From DASTFP01 sp963816855 (GTDB lineage: Bacteria > Verrucomicrobiota > Verrucomicrobiia > Chthoniobacterales > Terrimicrobiaceae), in NCBI GenBank assembly GCA_963816855.1, contig CAWFMA010000016.1, positions 124,001-188,000 of the forward strand: a DNA stretch of 64,000 nucleotides, read 5' to 3'. The number at the start of each line of letters is the position of its first letter. Position 1 is the stretch's first letter. Position numbers and translations under genes: made by a program. Below the pieces are notes generated by a model. The model was not told where the DNA came from. It was given only the letters and a program-made list of their open reading frames with translations, and made no database searches. Positions 26,547 through 36,169 of this stretch are shown one piece after another.

Positions 26547-27428
26547 ATGGCCGCCGTAACGGCCACGACCGTGAAGCAAGCCGGCGCCGCTCACCAGCGG
26601 CATCCAAATGTGCTGGCCTGGTTGGTCTTCGCGCCGCTGCTGGCGTGGCTCGTTGCCTTCGTCGTTGTCCCAACGATCGTGCTCGTCCTTCTGAGCTTCG
26701 GGGAACAAAAGGGCCTGGGAACGTTCCATTTCACAATGACGTTCGATAACTACGCGAGAGCCTTCCACTGGACTTGGCTGAAGGTCTTGCTGGTCTCCGT
26801 GTGGTACGCCGTTCTCACGACGTTCCTGTGCGTTCTTATCGGATATCCCGCGGCCTTCTTTATTGCCGGCGCGCCTCCCAGGACGCGGAATATCCTGCTG
26901 ACGCTCGTTATGATCCCATTTTGGACGAGCTTCCTCGTCCGGACCTATTCCTGGATCATCATTCTGAGCAAGGAAGGGCTGGTGAACGCGTTTCTGGTCT
27001 CCGCGAAGACCGTTCCGGAGCCGGTCGCGATTCTTTACACGCCCTTCGCTTCGGTTCTCGGACTGGTTTACAACTACCTGCCTTTCATGATATTGCCGAT
27101 CTACGCCAGCGTGGAGCGACTTGACAATGCCATGATCGAAGCAGCTTACGATCTCGGAGCGGGACCCGTCCGTACCTTTTCACAAGTGATCATTCCCTTG
27201 ACGAAGCCCGGGATCGTGGCCGGCGCACTGCTGGTCTTTGTTCCCTCGATTGCCATGTTTGCGATCACCAATTTGATGGGCGGCGGCGAACCACCCACTA
27301 TCGGCGAAGTCATTTACAAACAGTTCACCTCCGGCCGCAACCAGCCTTTCGGCGCGGCGTTGGGGTGCCTTCTGCTAATCATTTTCTTTGCCTCGCTCTG
27401 GCTGACGCGACCCAGGCGAGAGGAATAG
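26547..27428 (+). CDS. potB: spermidine/putrescine-type ABC transporter permease, PotB-like
   Basis: Second permease, 293 residues, with about six membrane segments and the EAA loop IEAAYDLGAGPVRTFSQVIIPLTKPG. PFWTSFLVRTYSWIIILSKEGLVN matches PotB. It starts one base after the potD stop. No ATPase gene (potA) is adjacent on either side, so the transporter must use one encoded elsewhere. Confidence 0.87.
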   Translation: MAAVTATTVKQAGAAHQRHPNVLAWLVFAPLLAWLVAFVVVPTIVLVLLSFGEQKGLGTFHFTMTFDNYARAFHWTWLKVLLVSVWYAVLTTFLCVLIGYPAAFFIAGAPPRTRNILLTLVMIPFWTSFLVRTYSWIIILSKEGLVNAFLVSAKTVPEPVAILYTPFASVLGLVYNYLPFMILPIYASVERLDNAMIEAAYDLGAGPVRTFSQVIIPLTKPGIVAGALLVFVPSIAMFAITNLMGGGEPPTIGEVIYKQFTSGRNQPFGAALGCLLLIIFFASLWLTRPRREE

Positions 27429-27501
27429 AACGTGCTTACGTTCCTCACAGCTCATGCGCGACCGCGCGCGCGATAGACGGATCATCGAATCCAAAACACC
27501 C

Positions 27502-28905
27502 ATGCGAAAAACCAAAATCATTTGCACCCTCGGCCCTGCCACCGATTCACCGGAAAGGCTTCGTTCTCTAATCATGGCTGGCGCCAACATCTTCCGCCTC
27601 AATATGAGCCATGCGCCGCACGATTGGGTGCGCGCGGTTGTGAAGAATATCCGAACCATTTCCTCTGAACTCGGTATTATCACGGGCATCCTTCTGGACA
27701 CCCAAGGTCCCGCGATCCGCACAGGAGATCTGAAAGCGAAGCTGGATCTCCGGCCGGGCGATATCTTTGAGTTCACCGTGCGCGGCGAGCGGAGTGAGGA
27801 TGTGCATTCAGTCGATGTCAATTATGATGGACTCGTCGACGATATTTCAGTCGGGGATGTTGTGCTCGTCGACAACGGGGTCATTCACATGAAGGTTCTT
27901 TCCAAGGACTACCACCGTATCCGATGCCAGGTGCTTACTCAGGGGGTTTTGGGCTCAAGACGACACATCAACCTGCCGGGGGTAAAAGTGAATCTCCCGC
28001 CGCTGACCGAGAAGGATTTGGCGGATATCAGCCTCGGGGTTTCAGTCGGTGTCGACTACGTCGCCCTGAGCTTTTGCCGCGAAGCTGCGGACATCGAGAC
28101 CTTGAAGCGTGTTCTTGGAGAGCAGGGCAGCCAGGCACGCGTCATCGCGAAGATCGAGGACCAGCACGCGGTCAGTGTGGTTGATGATATCATCGAGAAA
28201 TGCGACGCCATTATGGTCGCTCGCGGTGACCTTGGGATTGAGTGTCCAATGGAGGAACTTCCAATCATACAGCGACGGATCGTCATGAGGTGTATTCAGA
28301 AGGGCCGGCAGGTTATCGTGGCAACGCATATGCTGGAATCGATGATTGAAAATCCATTGCCGACCCGCGCGGAGATCACCGATGTGGCAAATGCTGTCTT
28401 CGAGCAGGCGGACGCCATAATGCTGAGCGGGGAGACGACCGTGGGCAAATATCCGATTGAATGCGTGCAAATCTTTGATCGCGTGGCACGCCGCATGGAA
28501 CAGACCGGAGGAGCAGGCTTCCACGAGCAGGCCGAAACAGTCAGCGTCCGGCACAAAGCCGTCCGGGCGGCGGTCGAACTGGCCAACTCTCTTCCCGAGT
28601 CGAAAATCGTGGTCTTCACCCGGCGCGGCTTTATGGCAGACCACTGCAGCCAGCTTCGGCCCGAAATGGCGCCCATTTTTGCTTTCACGCCGAGCGAGGA
28701 AGTCGCTCGCCGCCTCACGCTAAATTGGGCGACGATACCCATTGTGATGAAATTCGATCTTGATCCCGAACACACGATTGCCGAAGCAGAGAGACTTCTT
28801 CTCGGACGCGGACTGGCTCAGGTGGGCACGCAGCTCATCGTTCTGACCGACATCATGGCGGGAAGCGAACGCTTCGATTCGATTCAGCTCCGCCAGGTCA
28901 CGTAG
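27502..28905 (+). CDS. pyk: pyruvate kinase
   Basis: Last step of glycolysis, phosphoenolpyruvate plus ADP to pyruvate plus ATP; 467 residues from the chosen start. The ATG at 27502 (MRKTKIICTLGPATDS) fits the family, whereas an in-frame start 48 bases upstream would add a non-conserved tail. Seen: IFRLNMSHA, LLDTQGPAIRTGDL, active-site MVARGDLGIECPMEELP (Mg/PEP binding) and RAEITDVANAVFEQADAIMLSGETTVGKYPIE. It follows potB by 73 bases and may have its own promoter. Confidence 0.97.
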   Translation: MRKTKIICTLGPATDSPERLRSLIMAGANIFRLNMSHAPHDWVRAVVKNIRTISSELGIITGILLDTQGPAIRTGDLKAKLDLRPGDIFEFTVRGERSEDVHSVDVNYDGLVDDISVGDVVLVDNGVIHMKVLSKDYHRIRCQVLTQGVLGSRRHINLPGVKVNLPPLTEKDLADISLGVSVGVDYVALSFCREAADIETLKRVLGEQGSQARVIAKIEDQHAVSVVDDIIEKCDAIMVARGDLGIECPMEELPIIQRRIVMRCIQKGRQVIVATHMLESMIENPLPTRAEITDVANAVFEQADAIMLSGETTVGKYPIECVQIFDRVARRMEQTGGAGFHEQAETVSVRHKAVRAAVELANSLPESKIVVFTRRGFMADHCSQLRPEMAPIFAFTPSEEVARRLTLNWATIPIVMKFDLDPEHTIAEAERLLLGRGLAQVGTQLIVLTDIMAGSERFDSIQLRQVT

Positions 28906-28994
28906 GATTTTGCCGGTCGGGTTTGCCGGCATCGAAGCGGCCGGACGAGACGTCCATCGGGAACCGTCCGCCGTCGCATTTCAAAACCGGCAAC

Positions 28995-29642
28995 TCAGAC
29001 CACGCGCGAGGAGAGCCACCTCTTGAGCAGTCGCTCCGGAGCGCTGGGCACCCCATAACCGTTGAGGCGCGCAAGCAGATAACCCGCAATACATCCGCCC
29101 AGATGCGCCGCATGCCCGATCCACGGCTCGAATCCTACGAGCACGAAGAGGAGCGAGAATCCCGTCAGGCCCCAGCCGAGAAACTTGGCGCGAAACCTTA
29201 GGGGAATAATAAAAAAGAGCAGCAAAACAATCCTGGCTTCCGGGAACATCGTGGCGAACGCAAGGATGACACCGCAAACCGCCCCGGAGGCCCCTACCAG
29301 CGGAACATCGCCGCCTTCGATGAGGATCTGGCTGAGGCCGCCAGCGATCGCAGAAGCCGCATAAAGAGCCAAAAATCGCCATGTTCCCATCACGCGCTCA
29401 ACGACACGGCCGGCAAACCAGAGCGCGAGCATGTTGAACAACAAGTGCCAGACGTTCCCATGCAGAAAGGCATGGGTCAGAAGCTGCCACCATCGGCCTT
29501 CCTCGATCCCTGGCGCGCTGAGTGCATACCGATCCAACAGGTAAGCTTTCAGCCCGGGGATAACGGCCTGGACTAGGAAAATCGTGGTGTTGACGATGAC
29601 GAGAAAAACCGTCGGGCTAAACTGCCTCCGTTTTCCGATCAT
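28995..29642 (-). CDS. rhomboid-family intramembrane serine protease
   Basis: About 215 residues with six or so membrane segments. Catalytic features are intact: HAFLHGNVWHLLFNMLALW in helix 2, nucleophile Ser in VGASGAVCG and the His in WIGHAAHLGGCIAGYL. It cleaves membrane-anchored substrates within the bilayer by family precedent. The ATG at 29642 overlaps the stop of the upstream kinase gene (ATGA), which is why it was chosen over an open extension of 79 codons lying inside that gene. It is convergent with pyk. Confidence 0.93.
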   Translation of the reverse strand: MIGKRRQFSPTVFLVIVNTTIFLVQAVIPGLKAYLLDRYALSAPGIEEGRWWQLLTHAFLHGNVWHLLFNMLALWFAGRVVERVMGTWRFLALYAASAIAGGLSQILIEGGDVPLVGASGAVCGVILAFATMFPEARIVLLLFFIIPLRFRAKFLGWGLTGFSLLFVLVGFEPWIGHAAHLGGCIAGYLLARLNGYGVPSAPERLLKRWLSSRVV

Positions 29643-30553
29643 CGCCGGATCCTGTGGGGTTTGCTTCGCGCATCCGATTTGCGCGGGACGAGAACGCTGA
29701 GTTTGCCCACGGAAAAACCGAATTCGTAAGGCAATATGCCGGTCAGTTCGCCGTCGATTTCTACTGGAACGGTTTCGCGGCTCGTGAGCCGCAGCCCCCG
29801 GCTCTGGAAATATTCCACATCGGGAAGCGTGGCGTGGTTTCCGAAAACGATCGCCTGAAAATACCGGATTAAATCCCAATGGCTCTGATTCTGGAATACC
29901 AGGACGTCAAGAAGCCCGTCATCGAGACGAGCGTTCTTGAATAGCACGAAGGGGCCTCCGTAGAAGCGGCCATTTCCCACCAGCACGAAACTTCCTTCGC
30001 GCGGAGCCCCGTCAACAGGCTCGATGAGGACTTTTGGCGGTTGACGGGCCGCCACCTGGGCGAGCGTCAGGAGGTAGCTCATGGGCCCAAGCGCCTTCTT
30101 GGAGTCCGGTGTCGTGTGGCGCACAACCTCCGCATCGAGGCCCACCCCGGCAAGCTGCACGAAATATTCCTGATTGGCTCTTGGGAGATCGACTTGTCGG
30201 GTGCAGCCGTCTTCAATCACCTGCCACGCTTTCGCCAGATTGTTCTGAGGGATTCCCAATTCGGTGGCGAAAACATTCATCGTGCCAACCGGGAGAATCC
30301 CGAAAGTGACATGCGCGCCGGCCAGGCCATTGACGACCTCGTTGATGGTTCCGTCGCCGCCGGCGGCCACAATCGTATCGTAACCCTGCGCGACGGCGCG
30401 CACGGCCAGGGCCGCCGCGTCTCCGGGAGAACCGGTGCTCCTCACGGTCGCATGGTGCGAAAGCGCTGCGATCTTCTCCCGCAACCTCTTGGCCCGCTCA
30501 CCACGGGCGGCTGGGTTCAAGATGACGAGAATCTTCTCTTGTTCACGCTTCAC
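29639..30553 (-). CDS. diacylglycerol kinase/YegS-family lipid kinase
   Basis: Soluble or peripheral lipid kinase of 304 residues. The catalytic-domain motif AAGGDGTINEVVNGL is at about 63-77, followed by FGILPVGTMNVFATELGIP, and the C-terminal half has the beta-sandwich pattern GNGRFYGGPFVLFKNARLDDGLLDV. Substrate could be diacylglycerol, phosphatidylglycerol or another lipid. It is divergent from the AsmA-like gene and translationally coupled to the rhomboid gene. Confidence 0.9.
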   Translation of the reverse strand: MKREQEKILVILNPAARGERAKRLREKIAALSHHATVRSTGSPGDAAALAVRAVAQGYDTIVAAGGDGTINEVVNGLAGAHVTFGILPVGTMNVFATELGIPQNNLAKAWQVIEDGCTRQVDLPRANQEYFVQLAGVGLDAEVVRHTTPDSKKALGPMSYLLTLAQVAARQPPKVLIEPVDGAPREGSFVLVGNGRFYGGPFVLFKNARLDDGLLDVLVFQNQSHWDLIRYFQAIVFGNHATLPDVEYFQSRGLRLTSRETVPVEIDGELTGILPYEFGFSVGKLSVLVPRKSDARSKPHRIRR

Positions 30554-30582
30554 ATTCCGGGAAAGTTTCGTAGCTTCCCCGC

Positions 30583-31974
30583 GTGCCCATTTTTGCCAAG
30601 AGATTTCTTTTTTGTGCGGCTGGCGTGCTCGCGGTAGCTGCGGTCGTTCTCCTCTGCGTCAATTTGTATCTGCAATCAGACGGCGTTCAACAGCGCATCC
30701 GGGAGGCAGCCGGCCGGTCGCTGGGAACCGAGGTCAAAATCAAGAGCTCGATGTATACTCCTTGGAGCGGGTTTGTCCTTCGCGGAATCACCGTGCCGGA
30801 TCCCAACAGCGCCGACTTCAACGCGGTCGAAGCAACGGCGCTGAGACTCCGCTTTGCCCTCAGTCCTCTTCTAAGCAGACGATTTGTCATCACGGAATGC
30901 ACGCTCTTTGAGCCGGAACTGATCGTGCGCCAACTTGAGACTGGCGACTGGGTGCTTCCCATCACTCCCGGGCGCCCAAGGGCCCCTTCGGCTCCGGACG
31001 AATCTCCGCGCCCCTCCTCGACCGGCCCATCCTTTAAGGCGGAACTGCAGCATTTTCGCTTTCGGAGCGGAAGCATCGTCTTTTTGAACGCGAAGAACCG
31101 GGCGGTGGCGACGCTGGATAAATTGGACGTCAGCGGGCAAATCGCGCCTGAGGGCTCCGCCGCCGGAATCTTCGAGATCGGGAAGGCGGACTTTTTTGGC
31201 GCGCTCAAGCCGCGAAAGATTGGCGGGCAATTCTCCTGGAATGGAAAGGTTCTGGAGATGCCGGACATTCAGGGCTCGCTTGCAGGAGGAAAACTTACGG
31301 GAAAATACCGGGTCGAGGGCAACGAAGAACACGCGTTCCTGCTGGGGCTGCAGTTGAGCGGCGTAGCCTTGAGGAAGCTGGCGGAAGATGCGCAACTCGA
31401 ACCGGGCAAGACTGAAGGAACTTTGCAAGGCTCGATCGATCTTGCGGGCGATCCGCGCAGCGCCGCCTCGGTGACCGGCACGGCTCGCTTTGAACTCATT
31501 TCGGCGACGCTCAAGCCCGTGGACTTTCTTAGCAAGCTGGGCGAATTGCTCCAAATCGACGAGCTTCAGTTGCTCAAGCTCAGCGAAGCGAGGCTCAACC
31601 TGACCATCCACGACGAGCGGGTCCAGGTCGATGACGTCACCCTGAAGTCGGACAACCTTGTTCTGCGCGGAAAGGGACCCGTGCGCTTCAACGGCAAAAT
31701 GAATCTCGACGCAAGATTGCTGGTTAACGCCAAGCTTCAACATCAGCTAAGGGGAGTGCTCGCGAATAATCTTGTTGATTCGGAAGACCCGAATTATCGC
31801 GAGATCCCCTTCAGCGTGACCGGCAGGATTGACAATCCGAAAACAGATCTGTTCGACAAGCTGATCGGTGCGAAAGTGAGCCAGGATGTTGGGGGCTTGC
31901 TGATGAACATTCTTCGATCGAGCGCGCCGCCGAAATCCGAAGACGAGAAAGAGCAGAAAAAGCCGGTAGATTGA
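30583..31974 (+). CDS. AsmA-like envelope protein
   Basis: 463 residues: an N-terminal membrane anchor (about 8-28) then a large periplasmic beta-rich domain. The pattern of an AsmA start (VRITSS-like EVKIKSSMYTPWSGFVLRGITV) and a C-terminal part with FNGKMNLDARLLVNAKL and a final VTGRIDNPKTDLFDKLIG supports the AsmA/TamB-like superfamily, involved in lipid transport or outer-membrane assembly. It is followed after 3 bases by rsmD and then waaA, so likely cotranscribed. It ends in a charged tail rich in Glu and Lys. Confidence 0.75.
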   Translation: MPIFAKRFLFCAAGVLAVAAVVLLCVNLYLQSDGVQQRIREAAGRSLGTEVKIKSSMYTPWSGFVLRGITVPDPNSADFNAVEATALRLRFALSPLLSRRFVITECTLFEPELIVRQLETGDWVLPITPGRPRAPSAPDESPRPSSTGPSFKAELQHFRFRSGSIVFLNAKNRAVATLDKLDVSGQIAPEGSAAGIFEIGKADFFGALKPRKIGGQFSWNGKVLEMPDIQGSLAGGKLTGKYRVEGNEEHAFLLGLQLSGVALRKLAEDAQLEPGKTEGTLQGSIDLAGDPRSAASVTGTARFELISATLKPVDFLSKLGELLQIDELQLLKLSEARLNLTIHDERVQVDDVTLKSDNLVLRGKGPVRFNGKMNLDARLLVNAKLQHQLRGVLANNLVDSEDPNYREIPFSVTGRIDNPKTDLFDKLIGAKVSQDVGGLLMNILRSSAPPKSEDEKEQKKPVD

Positions 31975-31977
31975 GCC

Positions 31978-32526
31978 ATGCGCGTCATCGCCGGCGAAGC
32001 TCGTGGTCTTCCGCTCCACAGTCCAGCCCCGGGGGTCCGACCCACCATGGATCGCGTCCGGGAGGCAATTTTCTCCAGCCTGGGCGAAGAAGTGCCCGAG
32101 GCCAGAGTGCTTGACCTTTTTGCCGGCTCCGGCGCGATGGGAATCGAAGCTCTCAGTCGCGGGGCAGCCTTGGCGATCTTCGTGGACGCCGACCCGCGCT
32201 GCGCGGAATGCGTGCGGGAGAACCTTCGCCGCGCCCGCCTGCGGGCCTCGGTGCAAGTGATGGACGCCCTGAAGTTTCTTGAGCTGTATGCGGAGGAAGG
32301 TTTCGATTTGATCTTTGCAGATCCTCCCTACAAGAAGTCTCCCGCCGGCCGGGACTTTGCCTCGGACCTCCTGCGGCTCCCCTCCCTGGTCCGGGCTCTG
32401 CGTTCGCACGGAAAGTTCGTCCTCGAGCGCGCGGCCGGCAGCAAGGACCCAGAGGGCGGTCTCTTGTCCCTGGTGCGGCTCCGCCGCTACGGTCGCAGTG
32501 AAATCGCCTACTACGTTCCCGCCTGA
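31978..32526 (+). CDS. rsmD: 16S rRNA (guanine-N2-)-methyltransferase
   Basis: Methylates G966 of 16S rRNA (E. coli numbering); 182 residues, the usual size. Seen: MRVIAGEARGLPL and RPTMDRVREAIFSSL at the N-terminus, the SAM motif VLDLFAGSGAMGIEALSRGA, and the catalytic DPPYKK near residue 119. It lies 3 bases after the AsmA-like gene and directly abuts waaA. Confidence 0.95.
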   Translation: MRVIAGEARGLPLHSPAPGVRPTMDRVREAIFSSLGEEVPEARVLDLFAGSGAMGIEALSRGAALAIFVDADPRCAECVRENLRRARLRASVQVMDALKFLELYAEEGFDLIFADPPYKKSPAGRDFASDLLRLPSLVRALRSHGKFVLERAAGSKDPEGGLLSLVRLRRYGRSEIAYYVPA

Positions 32527-33840
32527 ATGAAGGCCGCGCGCATCGTTTACAACCTGGCGTTTCCCTTCGTGCTGCTTGCGCTGGTGCCTGGGTTTCTCCA
32601 CCGAATGCTTAAACGCGGAAAATACCGCCATAAGTTCGGGCAGCGCTTTGCCCTCTATTCGTCACGCGTCCGTAAGACCCTCTCGCGCGGCGGATGGACT
32701 TGGGTGCACGCGGTGAGCGTCGGTGAGGTCCTCGTGGCATTGAAACTGATTCGCGAGCTCAGGCGCCGCGATCCTGGCCTGCCGATCGTCCTTTCCACAA
32801 CCACATCCACAGGGTTTGCGCTCGCCAGCCGGGAAAAAGGCGAATCGTTCGAAGCCATCTACAATCCGATTGATTTTTTCTGGATTGCGAGACGCGCCGT
32901 TCGCCTGATCCGGCCGCGGCGCCTTATCCTGGTCGAAGCGGAAGTCTGGCCGAATCTCACCGCCGAAGCGAAGGCCCTTGGCGCTGCGATCGTGCTCGTC
33001 AACGCGCGGCTTTCCGCACGTTCCGAGGCCCGCTACCGGATGATCCGACCGCTGGCGGCCGCGATCTTCAATCAACTCGATGCGCTGTGCGTGCAGGAAG
33101 CGGCTGACGCCGGGCGATGGAAGTCGCTAGGCGTCGACGAACAGAAAATTCTTCATACCGGAAGCATCAAGTTCGACGATCGAAGCGAATCCAGCCGCGT
33201 GAGACGAAACTTTCGGCCGGTCCTGGCGGACCTGGGCGTCCACGAATCCGCCGAGATCATTCTGGCCGGCAGCACTCATGAAGGAGAAGAACGCGTCATT
33301 GGCGAGATCGTGATCCGGCTGAAACGGGATTTCCCAAATCTTTTCTACGTCGTGGTGCCGCGGCACGCGGAGCGCTGGCGGGAGGTGCGCGATCAATTGG
33401 ATCGCCTGGGGCTTCGGGTCGCCCTCCGCGCCGAAGAAGATCGCGAACCTGCCGACCCCGATACCCTCCTGGTAAACACGACAGGCGAGCTTCGCGATTG
33501 GTATGATCAGGCCAGCCTCGTTTTTGTCGGCAAAAGCTTGACTGCCCAAGGGGGGCAGAATCCGGCGGAAGCGGTGGCCGCCGGAAAAGCAACCCTTTTC
33601 GGGCCGAACATGCAGAACTTCCTACCGCTGGCCGCTCAACTCGTGCGGGAGGGGGGAGCCTGGCAAGTTTGCAACGCCGGTGAACTCGAGACGAAGTTTC
33701 GCGAATTGCTCCTGAATCCGGCCAAACGCGACGCAATGGCCGCGAACGGGTCGCGCTGCCTGGAGACCCACCGCGGGGCAACAGAACGGACTTGCGAGGT
33801 GGTGGAAAGTTTCGCCGCGAGGAAAATGGCCGTCCTTTGA
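32527..33840 (+). CDS. waaA: 3-deoxy-D-manno-octulosonic acid (Kdo) transferase
   Basis: Adds Kdo to lipid A precursors at the inner membrane; 437 residues, standard length. The membrane-anchor N-terminus is followed by WVHAVSVGEVLVALKLIREL (with the catalytic Glu region), IPIVLSTTTSTGFALA-like strands, the acceptor segment LVEAEVWPNL, and FVGKSLTAQGGQNPAEAVAAGKATLFGPNMQNF at the nucleotide-sugar site. It proves an LPS-bearing Gram-negative cell. It starts right after the rsmD stop and converges on gatB with 11 bases between stops. Confidence 0.96.
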   Translation: MKAARIVYNLAFPFVLLALVPGFLHRMLKRGKYRHKFGQRFALYSSRVRKTLSRGGWTWVHAVSVGEVLVALKLIRELRRRDPGLPIVLSTTTSTGFALASREKGESFEAIYNPIDFFWIARRAVRLIRPRRLILVEAEVWPNLTAEAKALGAAIVLVNARLSARSEARYRMIRPLAAAIFNQLDALCVQEAADAGRWKSLGVDEQKILHTGSIKFDDRSESSRVRRNFRPVLADLGVHESAEIILAGSTHEGEERVIGEIVIRLKRDFPNLFYVVVPRHAERWREVRDQLDRLGLRVALRAEEDREPADPDTLLVNTTGELRDWYDQASLVFVGKSLTAQGGQNPAEAVAAGKATLFGPNMQNFLPLAAQLVREGGAWQVCNAGELETKFRELLLNPAKRDAMAANGSRCLETHRGATERTCEVVESFAARKMAVL

Positions 33841-33851
33841 CTTCCCGGAGG

Positions 33852-35309
33852 TCAGGAACTCAATTTTTTCTGAAGTGCTTCGCCCGCCAGCTGGGGATTG
33901 GCTTTGCCTTTGGAAAGCTTCATCACCTGCCCTTTGAGAAAGTTCAGCGCGGCCGTCTTGCCCGCCCGAAAATCCGCTGCCGGACCGGGATTCTCGCGGA
34001 TAACCTGAGCGGCAAGCGTCTCGATGACCGTCAGGTCGCTGACCTGTTCAAGACCCGTTTGGCTGACGATTTCACTCGCCGACTTGCCACTTGCAAACAT
34101 CTCCGCGAACACGTCTTTTCCTTGTTTGGAGTTGATTTTTCCCTCGTCAATGAGGTTCACCAGTTCGTCGAACGCGGCGGGAGTGATCGGGCATTCGGAG
34201 ATCTTCCTGTTCGCGGCGGAGAGCGCGCTCTGAAGATCATTGAGAATCCAGTTGGCCACGCTCTTGGGCTTCCTCGCGCCTGCCGCCGCCGCTTCAAAAT
34301 AGCGCGCGGTCGCCAGATCGCTGCTGAGAACCGCCGCATCATAGTCGGTCACGCCAAAGTCGGTGACGTAACGAGCACGTTTCTCCCACGGCAACTCCGG
34401 CTTGCGCTGCCGGGCCTGCTCCAGGAGGGATGATGTTTTTACGGGCAAGAGATCAGGATCGGGAAAATAGCGATAATCATGTGCGCTCTCCTTGACGCGC
34501 ATCAACTGTGTTTCGCCGCGAACATCGTCCCAACGACGGGTCTCCTGCTCGAGCACTCCCCCAGCCTCCAGAACCTCAATCTGGCGGCGAATCTCGAAAC
34601 TCAAGGCCCGGCGGACGCCGGAAATTGAATTCAAATTCTTCAACTCGATTTTTGCGCCGAACTTTTCCGTTCCGGAGGGCCGAACGGAAACGTTGACATC
34701 GCAGCGAAGCTGTCCCTTCTCCATGTCCGCGTCGCTGATCCCGCCGTAAATGACGACTTGTTGCAGCACTCCAAGATAGGCGAAGGCTTCCTCCGGACTG
34801 GCAATGTCGGGCTCGCTGACAATCTCCAGCAATGGCGTACCCGCGCGGTTGAAATCAATGCCGGTCGCGCTCTCCATGTGCAGGCTCTTGGCAACGTCTT
34901 CCTCGAGATGAATGCGCACCAGGCGGATTTTTTTGTCCTTTGCCGCGATGCTCTTTTGGGCGTCCTTCGGATAGGCGAGATCATGCAGCGGCACGGTCCC
35001 GCCAAGACAGAATGGCAGATCGTACTGACTGATCTGATAGTTCTTCGGCATGTCCGGATAGAAATAATTCTTGCGGTCGAACTTGCAGACCTGCGGGATC
35101 TGGCAATCGAGCATCAATCCGGCGAGCGCCGTAAGTCGCAGCGCCTCCTCGTTCATGACCGGCAGCGCGCCGGGAAATCCCATGCACACGGGACAGACGC
35201 GCGTATTCGGCTCGTCGCCGTGTTCGACAGCGCATGCGCAGAACATTTTCGTTCGTGTTTTGAGCTGCACATGAACTTCGAGTCCGATAGTGGCAACATA
35301 TTTGGGCAT
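33852..35309 (-). CDS. gatB: Asp-tRNA(Asn)/Glu-tRNA(Gln) amidotransferase subunit B
   Basis: tRNA-binding and kinase subunit of GatCAB, which amidates mischarged tRNAs; 485 residues. The start MPKYVATIGLEVHVQLKTRTKMFC and NTRVCPVCMGFPGALPVMN are typical, as are FDRKNYFYPDMPKNYQISQYD and the C-terminal YqeY-like domain. A GTG at 35318 would overlap the previous stop, but the ATG at 35309 has GGAAG eight bases upstream and is preferred. gatA and gatC are not in the window. Confidence 0.96.
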   Translation of the reverse strand: MPKYVATIGLEVHVQLKTRTKMFCACAVEHGDEPNTRVCPVCMGFPGALPVMNEEALRLTALAGLMLDCQIPQVCKFDRKNYFYPDMPKNYQISQYDLPFCLGGTVPLHDLAYPKDAQKSIAAKDKKIRLVRIHLEEDVAKSLHMESATGIDFNRAGTPLLEIVSEPDIASPEEAFAYLGVLQQVVIYGGISDADMEKGQLRCDVNVSVRPSGTEKFGAKIELKNLNSISGVRRALSFEIRRQIEVLEAGGVLEQETRRWDDVRGETQLMRVKESAHDYRYFPDPDLLPVKTSSLLEQARQRKPELPWEKRARYVTDFGVTDYDAAVLSSDLATARYFEAAAAGARKPKSVANWILNDLQSALSAANRKISECPITPAAFDELVNLIDEGKINSKQGKDVFAEMFASGKSASEIVSQTGLEQVSDLTVIETLAAQVIRENPGPAADFRAGKTAALNFLKGQVMKLSKGKANPQLAGEALQKKLSS

Positions 35310-35314
35310 GAGGA

Positions 35315-36163
35315 TCACTTCCGTTTCTTTGGCTGCGATAAAGGTGACTCAGGGGACGGGGAAGATTCCAGCGCGAATTTCAAGGCTTTCTGGAGATCGA
35401 TTTTCCTGAGCCGTTCGGCGACAGCCGGGTCGGTGAAAGCCGCAGCCACCGCTTCATCGTCAAGAAGCATTAACAGATTTCGCTCCTTCGAGGCTCGGAC
35501 AACAGCCGGGTCGTTGGCCAGGGCAGCGATGCGCGGGCTTTGCAACAGTTCCTGAATGCCCGGATATTCGAGAAAGCGCGCCATCATTTTCCGATCGCTG
35601 GTTACTTTTCCAATCTGCAGCGCCAGGTTATAGAAGCCCGGGTGGACAGGAGCGTTCGACAGAGCGAAGCCGCCGCTCGTCTTCTTGAGCCTTGAGACCT
35701 TGAGAGAAGCCGGGCCGGATTGACCTGAAGTGGTCTCCGGATGAGGGTTTGCAAACACGCCGAATCCGAAAAGCGCGCAGAAGGAAGCGCCGAGAACCGC
35801 CAATCCGATCAGGAGGCCGAAGAAGGCGCCTCCCATACCCCAAAGAACGTGGATTGCGCCGAATCGCTGCTGACCGGTTCGCTTGAAAAGCGCCGCTCCA
35901 AAAAGGCCAACGATCACCAGGAGGCCGACTCCGAGACCGCCGCCCACAACACAGCCGGCCAGCAACCCCTTGGCGCTCCCAAGACCCCCAAACGCTTCCG
36001 CGGCCAACTTCCCGACCAGCCAACCCAGCAGCGCCGAAGCAAGAAGCGCTGCAAACTTCAGGCCACTGCGAACGATACCGGCCCGCCAGCCGCGCCAGAC
36101 CTCCCACGTCAGGAAGGCAGCGCCCGCGAGAAAAAAGGCCGCCTGCCAGAAGGAAAACCGCAT
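35315..36163 (-). CDS. CvpA-like membrane protein
   Basis: 282 residues. The N-terminal half has about four membrane segments in the pattern of CvpA/colicin V production-like proteins (WRGWRAGIVRSGLKFAALLASALLGWLVG, then VVGGGLGVGLLVIVGLFGAALF). The C-terminal half (about 170-282) is a soluble helical region unlike standard CvpA. The assignment is by hydrophobic pattern, so moderate. It sits between aroC (6 bases) and gatB (about 5 bases), clearly in one operon. Confidence 0.55.
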   Translation of the reverse strand: MRFSFWQAAFFLAGAAFLTWEVWRGWRAGIVRSGLKFAALLASALLGWLVGKLAAEAFGGLGSAKGLLAGCVVGGGLGVGLLVIVGLFGAALFKRTGQQRFGAIHVLWGMGGAFFGLLIGLAVLGASFCALFGFGVFANPHPETTSGQSGPASLKVSRLKKTSGGFALSNAPVHPGFYNLALQIGKVTSDRKMMARFLEYPGIQELLQSPRIAALANDPAVVRASKERNLLMLLDDEAVAAAFTDPAVAERLRKIDLQKALKFALESSPSPESPLSQPKKRK

Positions 36164-36169
36164 GAGAAA

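Noticed and set aside
28906..28994. Terminator after pyk
   Set aside because: Only a 5-bp GCCGG/CCGGC stem with a 9-base loop and no T-run.
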